DNA from: Parcubacteria group bacterium
GTDB taxonomy: Bacteria; Patescibacteriota; Minisyncoccia; UBA6257; JACRHY01
Assembly (NCBI GenBank): GCA_016215765.1
Contig: JACRHY010000006.1
Coordinates: 1-25,674, forward strand
DNA: 25,674 bases
Reading direction: 5' to 3'
In this document: positions 19,528 to 25,674 of the stretch, in pieces
How the letters are laid out: each line of letters opens with the position of its first letter
Numbering within the stretch: position 1 is the first letter of the stretch
Notes under the pieces: generated by a model
Database searches by the model: none
What the model was told of the DNA's origin: nothing
What the model saw: only the letters and a program-made list of their open reading frames with translations
Translations under genes and position numbers: made by a program

Positions 19528-20877
19528 ATGAACTTGGAACAGCTTTGGCGGGCGGTATTGGGAGAATTGGAACTGCAAATTTCCAAGCCGAACTTTATCA
19601 CTTGGCTGAAAAGCAGTCGCCTGACGGAAAAGCAGGAGGGGATCGCCGTCGTTTCTCTGCCGAATAATTTCGCCAAAGAGTGGGTGGAAAATAAATACCA
19701 CCGGCAGATCCTGACGTCGCTCCGTAATTACGACGAAACGACCAAGAAAGTGGAGTACCGCGTCCATCCGACGATTTTCAAAACGGCGCCGGCGCAAGCG
19801 GTAATTGCCGGAGAAGCGCAGGCGGCGCTTCCCGATTTTAAAGCCGATCCGGAATCGGGACTGAACCCCCGCTACTCTCTAAATTCTTTCATCGTCGGAT
19901 CCTCAAACGAGCTGGCCTACGCCGCCGCTTTGGCGATCATTAAAGATGTCGGAAAAAAATACAATCCGTTTTTCCTGTACGGCGGAGTCGGCCTGGGAAA
20001 GACCCATCTTATTCAGGCGATAGGAAACGAAATTAAATCAACGTACGAAAATAAAGTGAAAGTTCGATATGTTTCTTCGGAAAAATTCACCAACGACGTC
20101 ATCTGGGCGATCCGCAACAAAAGAATGGAGGACGTAAAAAACAAGTACCGGCTCATTGACGTTTTAATCATTGACGACATCCAATTTATCGGCGGAAAGG
20201 AAAAAACCGAGGAGGAATTCTTCCACACTTTCAACGCCCTCTATGAAAACAACAAACAGATAATCATTTCTTCCGACCGGCCGCCGCGCTCCATCCCGAC
20301 TCTGGAGGAGCGCCTCAGGTCGCGCTTTGAGGGAGGAATGATCGCCGACATAAACTATCCCGATTACGAAACGCGGCTCGCCATCTTAAAAACAAAAATT
20401 CAGGACAGAGGAATGGAGCTCAGCGACGGAGTGTGCGATTTGATAGCGAGAAAAATACAGCGGAACATCAGGGAGTTGGAGGGGGCGATTAATAAAATTA
20501 TTTTCTATCAGACGACTAAAAATATCGTCGTTGATGAAAAAGAGGCGGAAAAAATCATTTCCGAAATAATTCAAGGAGCGCCGAAAAACGCCAATCCGAG
20601 CGATATCATCAAGGCGGTGGCAAGCTTTTTTGAAATTTCCCAAAACGACATAACCGGAAAAAGCCGCAAAAAAGAAATCGTGGAGCCGCGCCAAATAGCG
20701 ATGTTTCTCTTAAGAGACGTTCTTGAATTATCCTATCCGTTTATCGGGGAAAAACTGGGAAACCGCGACCACACAACCGCCATCCACGCCTGCGAAAAAA
20801 TAACGAAAGAAATAAACAAAAACCAGTCGCTAAATCAAAAAATACTGATGATAAGGGAGCGGATATATAAAAACTGA
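19528..20877 (+). CDS. dnaA: Chromosomal replication initiator protein DnaA
   Basis: A 449-residue initiator, full length for the family. Domain I (1-85) begins MNLEQLWRAVLGELELQISKPNFITWLKSS; domain II is short and unstructured (about 86-112); domain III is the AAA+ ATPase with Walker A GGVGLGKT at 152-159, Walker B VLIIDDIQ at 212-219, and the sensor/arginine-finger region SSDRPPRSIPTLEERLRSRF. Domain IV (about 335-449) carries the DNA-binding helix-turn-helix and the signature GNRDHTTAIHACEKI from about 411. It binds DnaA boxes at the origin and opens the duplex in its ATP form. It diverges from rpmH and is followed by dnaN, with DnaA-box-like sequences in both flanking spacers, so it may regulate itself. 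Confidence 0.98.
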   Translation: MNLEQLWRAVLGELELQISKPNFITWLKSSRLTEKQEGIAVVSLPNNFAKEWVENKYHRQILTSLRNYDETTKKVEYRVHPTIFKTAPAQAVIAGEAQAALPDFKADPESGLNPRYSLNSFIVGSSNELAYAAALAIIKDVGKKYNPFFLYGGVGLGKTHLIQAIGNEIKSTYENKVKVRYVSSEKFTNDVIWAIRNKRMEDVKNKYRLIDVLIIDDIQFIGGKEKTEEEFFHTFNALYENNKQIIISSDRPPRSIPTLEERLRSRFEGGMIADINYPDYETRLAILKTKIQDRGMELSDGVCDLIARKIQRNIRELEGAINKIIFYQTTKNIVVDEKEAEKIISEIIQGAPKNANPSDIIKAVASFFEISQNDITGKSRKKEIVEPRQIAMFLLRDVLELSYPFIGEKLGNRDHTTAIHACEKITKEINKNQSLNQKILMIRERIYKN

Positions 20878-21058
20878 AAACCTGTGGAAATATTTCTAAA
20901 AACACCTTCGGGAATGGTGGATAAAAACGGCGGATAATGGAGGGTGAAAAAATTATCCGAAATTTTTCCCCGACAATTAACCAAGTCCTGTTGAAAAATA
21001 ATCAAGATTAATAAACGTTAAAACCGACTTATCAACAAAATTTCATCACACTACAACT
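20878..21058. other. dnaA-dnaN spacer with DnaA-box-like sequences (candidate oriC)
   Basis: A 181-base spacer without a gene. Box-like sites against TTATCCACA or its complement TGTGGATAA: TGTGGAAAT 20883-20891, GGTGGATAA 20916-20924 (one mismatch), GGCGGATAA 20929-20937 (two), TTATCCGAA 20953-20961 (two), TTATCAACA 21029-21037 (one). None is perfect, but five in 155 bases on both strands is more than chance would readily give. The stretch 20986-21030 is AT-rich and could be the unwinding region. No recognisable ribosome binding site precedes dnaN. Confidence 0.6.
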
Positions 21059-22168
21059 ATGAAATTAATAATATTAAAGAATAATATAAAAGAAGGAATG
21101 GGAGCAGTGGAGGGGACGGCGCAGGAAAGTTCCGGACTTCCGATTTTAAAAAACATTCTCATCAAAGCGGAAAATAACGAACTTAAACTGACAGCCACCA
21201 ATTTAGAAATGGCGATTTCCTACAAACTAACCGGAAAGATAATCAAAGACGGAGGACTGACGGTGCCGGCGGTAACTTTATCGGCGCTGGTTAATAACAT
21301 CAACAACGAAAGGATATCGCTGGAAAAAAGCGATAACACGCTTTTATTCAAAACCGACAATTACAACGCCGTTATTCAAGGAATAAACGAAAGTGAATTT
21401 CCCATTATTCCGAAAGTGGAAAATGAAAATGAGTTTATAAAAATAGACGCCGCTGTTTTTAAAAATGCCCTTAATAAAGTTATTGACGCCGCCCAATTTT
21501 CCGACATCCGTCCGGAAATCAGCGGCGTACTTTTAGATTTTCAGTTGAATTTTCTTAAATTGGCGGCCACCGACAGTTTTCGTTTAGCCGAAAAAACCAT
21601 TCCTAATTCCCAATTTTCAACAACGAACAAGGCGGGATTTAAGGCGATCATCCCCTTGAAAACATCCTATAAACTTTTAAAACTACTTAAGGACGACGGC
21701 ACGCTTTTTATTTACAGCGATCAGAATCAAATAGTTTTCAAATCAGACGGACTGGAAATTATTTCAAGATTAATTGACGGATCTTTTCCGGATTACGAAT
21801 CAATAATCCCGTCGTCTGTTAGCGCCGAGATTATTATTGATAAAAAGCAGTTTATTGAGGCGCTGAAACTTTCCGGGGCGTTTAGCGGTAAGTCGCAGGA
21901 GGTGAAGTTGAAATCAAAAAGCGACAAGAAAGTTTTGGAAGTTTTTTCCGCCGATCATAGCGTCGGAGAAAACAGCTATTTAATACCGGCGAAAATAAAA
22001 GGAGACGAATTTGAAGTCGCGTTTAACAGAAGGTTTCTTCTTGACGGTCTGAAAAATCACGATTCGGAAAACGTCGTTTTCGGAATTAACGGGGATTTTA
22101 AGCCGTCAACGATCAAAACCCCGAATGACAATTCCTTTTTCTATATTTTAATGCCGATCAAGTCGTAA
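21059..22168 (+). CDS. dnaN: DNA polymerase III beta subunit (sliding clamp)
   Basis: A 369-residue protein of normal length with the three repeated clamp domains. Recognisable segments: SSGLPILKNILIKAENNELKLTATNLEMAISYKL in domain 1 (family LPILxNxLLxA and TDLE/TNLE), IDAAQFSDIRPEISGVLLDF and ATDSFRLAEKTI in domain 2, and SRLIDGSFPDYESIIP with the C-terminal YILMPIKS in domain 3 (family ends in ...MPMR/L). It forms a ring dimer that holds DNA polymerase III and repair enzymes on DNA. It follows dnaA in the standard order. It ends with TAA at 22168 and the minus-strand penicillin-binding protein gene ends at 22169, so the two meet with no space and no visible terminator. Confidence 0.98.
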   Translation: MKLIILKNNIKEGMGAVEGTAQESSGLPILKNILIKAENNELKLTATNLEMAISYKLTGKIIKDGGLTVPAVTLSALVNNINNERISLEKSDNTLLFKTDNYNAVIQGINESEFPIIPKVENENEFIKIDAAVFKNALNKVIDAAQFSDIRPEISGVLLDFQLNFLKLAATDSFRLAEKTIPNSQFSTTNKAGFKAIIPLKTSYKLLKLLKDDGTLFIYSDQNQIVFKSDGLEIISRLIDGSFPDYESIIPSSVSAEIIIDKKQFIEALKLSGAFSGKSQEVKLKSKSDKKVLEVFSADHSVGENSYLIPAKIKGDEFEVAFNRRFLLDGLKNHDSENVVFGINGDFKPSTIKTPNDNSFFYILMPIKS

Positions 22169-24619
22169 CTACTTAAAAACTATCACGTCTTTCGTAATCA
22201 CGCCCCGAAGCGCATCCGTTGCTTTAATGGTGATTAAGTTTTGAAAGTCCCCTCCGGTCGTCCGGAAGTCGTAGCGATAACGGTAATTATTTCCCAGCGA
22301 TCCGGAGCGAGTTTCCGCCAGCGCGCCGTTGAAAAATAATTCAATTTTCACGAGCGGATTCGGAGATTTAATTTCGGCGTCAATACTGACGGAATCGCCG
22401 GTGAGGTCGCCGTTTTTCGGAGAGAAAATGATAATTTCCGCGGAGGAAGAAGGGTGGGCGAAGCCGCGGATTTCCGGAAGTGCCAGATTGTAATTTCGGA
22501 AATTGGCGATATTGGATTCCGCCCACGACAGAGCCGGAATCTCCCAATTGGCGAATTGAGGATCGGCCGCCGGGTCTTTGGGATCCTCGCCGTTCGGGTC
22601 GTTTTTATTGACGTAATAAAGAATGTCGTGAATTTGAGGAAATTTTATCCCGTTTATTTCGTAATTAACGACATACTCCCCCTTGAGAACCGGCTTTGTC
22701 GGATAATAGGGGTCGGGAGAGGCGAATGTTTCAAGGGGGCGATCAGCGGCGGCTTTATTCATAAATTCGCTCCAAATCGGGACGGCGGCCAGAATGCTTC
22801 CCCCCTGTTTTTGCATCGGCGCGTTATCGTTGTTTCCGGCCCAGACGCCGGCGACCAGCGACCGGCTGTAGCCGATCGTCCAGGCGTCGCGGTAATCGTT
22901 GGTCGTTCCAGTTTTGACCGCCACGTCCTGTCCCGGGACGGTTAATTGGTTGTTCGCGCCGAAAAGGGGCGTCCGCGCTTCGTTGTCGGAAAGAACGTCG
23001 TTTATCATTTTAGCGTACTGCGGCTCAATCACCTGCGCCGCCTCGTCTTTATATTCCTCAATTATTTTTCCTTCGGTGTTTTCAATTTTCAAAACAAGCG
23101 ATTGCTTGTGTTTGATGCCGTCCTGGGCGAAGACCGAATAAGCGCCGACCATCTCCAGAAGCTTCACCTCTCCGCCTCCCAGCACCAACGACAATCCGTA
23201 TCGCCTCGGATCGTTAATTGTCGTTACTCCGAAATCGTTGGCGGTTTTAATCGTGTCGTTCACTCCCGCTAGATATAAAACCTTGACCGCCGGAACGTTT
23301 ATTGATTGAGCGAGGGCGTTTCTTAAACTGACCGGCCCGGCGAAGCTGTGAGTGAAATTTTCCGGATGGAAACACTCGCTGTTTTCATTGGAAAAATTAA
23401 CCGTTATCGGGCAATCGGGATTATTGGGAACGAACTCGGTCGGGGCGTCAAAAACAATCGTTTCCGGGGTGTATCCCTTTTTAAAAGCGGTGACGTAAGC
23501 GAACGGCTTGAAGGCGGATCCGGGCTGTCTTAATCCTTGAGCGGCGACGTTGAAATTACCATCGTTGTCAACGTCAAAAAAATCCTTGGAGCCGACGAGG
23601 GCCAGAATTTGACCGGTTTTCGGATCTTGGGCGACCAGCGATCCGTTTTTCCCCGAGTATAATTTGGCGTTGCGGCTCACTCCGTCGGCGATTGTTTTTT
23701 CGGCAATCTGCTGAAGGTTCCAATCAAGGGAGGTAACAACCCGCAGTCCGCCCCGCGCGACCGCTTCCTCGCCGTATTTATTGGTCAGATATTCCTTAAC
23801 CATCATCACGAAGTGGGGGGCCTTGATGCCGATTGATTTGGGGGAAAACTTTAATTTCATTTTTAAGGCGCGGTTTTTTTCTTCTTGATCAATAAAGCCG
23901 AGCTCAAGCATCCGGCCGATGATGTAGTCCTTGCGTTCCAGCAGTTCGTCAATATGAGTCCCCCACGGAGAGTAATAAGTGGGGGCTTTCAGCATGCTCG
24001 CCAGAGCCGCCGCTTCCGGCAATTTCAGGTCCCGGGCGCTTTTTCCGAAGTACGTCTGCGCCGCCGCTTCAATGCCGTAGGCGTTTGATCCGTAAGGAAT
24101 CTGGTTTAAATAAAGGCCCAGAATTTCATCCTTGGAATAAATTTTTTCCAACTGAACCGAGAGAAGCAACTCTTTTATTTTTCGCGTCAACGTTTTTTCC
24201 GGAGATAAAAAAGCGTTTTTGGCGAGTTGCTGGGTGATGGTGGAGCCGCCCTGCGAGACCGCGCCGCTTACGGCGTTTTTCCAGAGGGCGCGCAAAACCG
24301 ATCGCCAGTTGTAGGCGGGGTGGCCGTAAAATTCAGCATCTTCAATCGCGAGAGTCGCTTCCTTGACTACTACCGGAATTTCATTAAAGGGGACGACGGT
24401 TCTTTTTTCTTCTCCGTGGATTTCATAGAGAAGAACTTCGCCGCTGCGGTCGTAAATTTTGGTTGACTGGGCCACTTGGCGGCTGTCAAACTGATCAACC
24501 CGTGGCAGAGTTTTGGCGATTTTGGCGACGGCGGCAAGGCCGATGGCGCCTCCGCCGAGCGAAATCAGAAACAAAAAAACCGCTATTTTGGCGATCAACT
24601 TCTTTTTTTGACGCTTCAT
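22169..24619 (-). CDS. Class A penicillin-binding protein (PBP1A type; transglycosylase/transpeptidase)
   Basis: Bifunctional peptidoglycan synthase, 816 residues from the ATG at 24619: a short basic cytoplasmic start, one membrane anchor (about 10-33), a GT51 transglycosylase domain and a penicillin-binding transpeptidase domain. Transglycosylase motifs are IEDAEFYGH (catalytic Glu93), QGGSTITQQLAKN (123-135) and KIKELLLSVQLEKIYSKDEIL. The transpeptidase has SAFK with Ser368 as nucleophile, SIN at 439-441 and KTG at 569-571. After it, residues from about 710 form a C-terminal Ig-like extension (AEIIIFSPKNGDLTGDSVSIDAEI ...). The frame is open for another 116 codons upstream, but these overlap the tyrS gene on the other strand and lack membrane-protein or family features, so they are excluded. 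Acts at the outer face of the cytoplasmic membrane. Confidence 0.95.
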   Translation of the reverse strand: MKRQKKKLIAKIAVFLFLISLGGGAIGLAAVAKIAKTLPRVDQFDSRQVAQSTKIYDRSGEVLLYEIHGEEKRTVVPFNEIPVVVKEATLAIEDAEFYGHPAYNWRSVLRALWKNAVSGAVSQGGSTITQQLAKNAFLSPEKTLTRKIKELLLSVQLEKIYSKDEILGLYLNQIPYGSNAYGIEAAAQTYFGKSARDLKLPEAAALASMLKAPTYYSPWGTHIDELLERKDYIIGRMLELGFIDQEEKNRALKMKLKFSPKSIGIKAPHFVMMVKEYLTNKYGEEAVARGGLRVVTSLDWNLQQIAEKTIADGVSRNAKLYSGKNGSLVAQDPKTGQILALVGSKDFFDVDNDGNFNVAAQGLRQPGSAFKPFAYVTAFKKGYTPETIVFDAPTEFVPNNPDCPITVNFSNENSECFHPENFTHSFAGPVSLRNALAQSINVPAVKVLYLAGVNDTIKTANDFGVTTINDPRRYGLSLVLGGGEVKLLEMVGAYSVFAQDGIKHKQSLVLKIENTEGKIIEEYKDEAAQVIEPQYAKMINDVLSDNEARTPLFGANNQLTVPGQDVAVKTGTTNDYRDAWTIGYSRSLVAGVWAGNNDNAPMQKQGGSILAAVPIWSEFMNKAAADRPLETFASPDPYYPTKPVLKGEYVVNYEINGIKFPQIHDILYYVNKNDPNGEDPKDPAADPQFANWEIPALSWAESNIANFRNYNLALPEIRGFAHPSSSAEIIIFSPKNGDLTGDSVSIDAEIKSPNPLVKIELFFNGALAETRSGSLGNNYRYRYDFRTTGGDFQNLITIKATDALRGVITKDVIVFK

Positions 24620-24636
24620 AAATTGGCTATTACAAT
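24608..24636 (+). promoter_or_regulatory. Candidate tyrS promoter inside the start of the PBP gene
   Basis: TTGACG (24608-24613), 17-base spacer, TACAAT (24631-24636): each box has one mismatch to consensus. Transcription would start about 24643, about 11 bases before the tyrS ATG. The -35 box lies in the first codons of the divergent PBP gene. Confidence 0.5.
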
Positions 24637-24638
24637 GA

Positions 24639-24644
24639 ATTATA
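24639..24644 (-). promoter_or_regulatory. Candidate -10 box of the PBP gene
   Basis: Perfect TATAAT on the minus strand, 19 bases before the ATG at 24619. It sits next to the tyrS -10 box within a 34-base gap, so the two transcripts would compete for polymerase. Confidence 0.45.
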
Positions 24645-24653
24645 CAGAAATTA

Positions 24654-25674
24654 ATGAAAAAAATCATAACCACCCTCCCGAACGGAAAAGCGACGCCGGA
24701 GGCGATAAATAACGTCATTATCCGCGGCGTTGACGAGGCGATTGAAAAGGGGTCGCTGGCCGGAAAATTGTCGTCCGGAAAAAAACTGAGGATCAAACAC
24801 GGCGTTGATCCGACCACTCCCCGCCTCCATCTGGGGCACGCCGCAGTATATCGGAAATTACGCGCCTTGCAAGACCTCGGCCACACGATCGTTTTCTTGA
24901 TCGGCGATTTTACCGCCCGCTTCGGCGATCCGACCGGCCGGGGAGAGTCAAGGGTTTTGCGTTCCAAAAAAGAGACGTTGAAAACGGCGGAAAATTACGT
25001 CGGCCAGGTGAAAAAAATTTTAAGCGGGAAAAATCTGGAAATCAGGCGCAACGGCGAATGGTACGATAAAATGTCGGCCGAAGAGCTGCTGAAATTAATG
25101 GCGCATTTTACCGCTCAGCAAATGATCGGCCGCGATATGTTTCAAGAACGGCTGAAAGAGGCGAGAGCGATCGGCCTTCACGAAATCGTTTATCCGGCGC
25201 TTCAGGCCTACGACTCGGCGATGCTGAAAGCCGACATCGCCGTGGCGGGCTCCGACCAGCTTTTCAACGAGATGCGGGGGCGCGATTTTCAGAGCGATCT
25301 GCGAATGCCGCCGCAGGACGTGATAACAATGAAGCTTTTGCGCGGCACCGACGGTAAAAGAAAAATGAGTCAAAGTTACGGCAACGATATCGGAATGGAC
25401 GAACCGGCGGGCGAGCAATTCGGCAAAATAATGTCCATTCCCGACGAGCTGATTCCGGAATATTTTGAACTGTTGACGGACGTTGATTTGAAGGAGGTGG
25501 AAAAAATCGCCGCCGACATCAAAGGAAAATCGGCCAATCCCCGCGATCTCAAAGAGCGGCTGGCCGGGGAAATCGTCGGCTGGTTGCGCGGTCCCGGGGC
25601 GGCGGCGGAAGCGAGGGAAAATTTCCGGAACGTTTTTCAAAAAAAACTGGCGCCGCAAGAAAATCCCGATTTCC
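24654..25674 (+). CDS. tyrS: Tyrosine-tRNA ligase, 3'-truncated by the window edge
   Basis: Class I aminoacyl-tRNA synthetase that charges tRNA-Tyr. 340 residues are visible, with the frame still open at the edge. Start: ATG at 24654, MKKIITTLPNGKATPEAINN. The ATP-binding HIGH motif is HLGH at 59-62 within HGVDPTTPRLHLGHA, and the KMSKS loop reads KMSQS at 237-241 in KRKMSQSYGNDIGM. Further Tyr/Trp-synthetase features are IGDFTARFGDPTGR, YPALQAYDSAMLKADI and GSDQLFNEMRGRDFQ (family GGxDQxxN). A missing C-terminal part of about 60-80 residues would include the S4-like domain. The motif set fits the long bacterial (TyrZ-like) form better than the short one. It diverges from the PBP gene. Confidence 0.93.
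   Translation, partial: MKKIITTLPNGKATPEAINNVIIRGVDEAIEKGSLAGKLSSGKKLRIKHGVDPTTPRLHLGHAAVYRKLRALQDLGHTIVFLIGDFTARFGDPTGRGESRVLRSKKETLKTAENYVGQVKKILSGKNLEIRRNGEWYDKMSAEELLKLMAHFTAQQMIGRDMFQERLKEARAIGLHEIVYPALQAYDSAMLKADIAVAGSDQLFNEMRGRDFQSDLRMPPQDVITMKLLRGTDGKRKMSQSYGNDIGMDEPAGEQFGKIMSIPDELIPEYFELLTDVDLKEVEKIAADIKGKSANPRDLKERLAGEIVGWLRGPGAAAEARENFRNVFQKKLAPQENPDF

Noticed and set aside
24620..24967. In-frame extension of the PBP gene (116 codons upstream of 24619)
   Set aside because: It overlaps the start of tyrS on the other strand, is low in family-like features, and the ATG at 24619 gives a normal basic N-terminus followed by a membrane anchor.
1..25674. tRNA, rRNA or riboswitch genes
   Set aside because: No cloverleaf with a GTTCRANYC arm, rRNA segment or known riboswitch core was found by eye; a covariance-model scan would be the decisive check.

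Overview
The window looks like chromosomal DNA from a Patescibacteria (Candidate Phyla Radiation, CPR) bacterium, most likely of the Parcubacteria group. This is inferred from several things: a compact rpmH-rnpA-yidC-jag / dnaA-dnaN origin block with shortened proteins; a chromosomal VirB2/B3/B4/B6-type secretion cluster of the kind common in these genomes; few Shine-Dalgarno sequences, with -10 boxes almost touching start codons; and dispersed short repeats of REP type. TGA acts as a stop throughout, so the code is the standard bacterial one, not the Gracilibacteria/Absconditabacteria code.

Layout. 2-1066: 3' part of an MBL/beta-CASP nuclease gene with a strong terminator. 1127-1915: a REP-associated tyrosine transposase gene (minus strand) bracketed by a perfect palindrome that also occurs inside its own reading frame. 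2072-2881: rsmA, followed by a small exported protein gene. 3592-3948: a minus-strand small secreted cysteine protein. 4072-17610: a long plus-strand cluster containing a membrane-anchored helical protein, a 958-residue exported cysteine-rich protein with an embedded seven-repeat Asp-box propeller, a VirB6-like polytopic protein, a Pro/Ala-rich cytoplasmic protein carrying dispersed repeats, an inserted four-helix-bundle (23S-IVP family) gene within AT-rich inverted repeats, PrgI (VirB3-like), a VirB4 split into two genes, a small membrane protein, an Ig-like exported protein, a VirB2-like pilin and a membrane-anchored propeller. 17649-19247 (minus): jag/khpB, yidC, rnpA and rpmH (45 codons). 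19248-21058: origin-like spacers on both sides of dnaA. 21059-22168: dnaN. 22169-24619 (minus): a class A penicillin-binding protein, divergent from tyrS, which runs off the right edge.

How the genes fit together. The 4072-17610 cluster holds the membrane and energy parts of a type IV secretion-like machine: VirB2-like pilin, VirB3-like PrgI, VirB4 ATPase and VirB6-like channel. It also holds several exported proteins whose predicted surface domains (Asp-box propeller, Ig-like, TolB-like propeller) could act outside the membrane. No relaxase, coupling protein VirD4 or VirB11 is present in the window. A chromosomal apparatus for DNA uptake, protein export or host-cell contact therefore fits better than a self-transmissible conjugative element; this is inference. 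The origin block encodes replication start (DnaA, beta clamp), RNase P protein, L34, membrane protein insertion (YidC, KhpB) and cell-wall synthesis.

The most unusual points are the cysteine-free seven-blade propeller set inside a cysteine-rich exported protein, with its last blade apparently closed by an N-terminal strand; the transposase palindrome in its own gene; the 24-bp dispersed repeat expanded in frame; and a perfect 16-bp inverted repeat upstream of the VirB4 genes.
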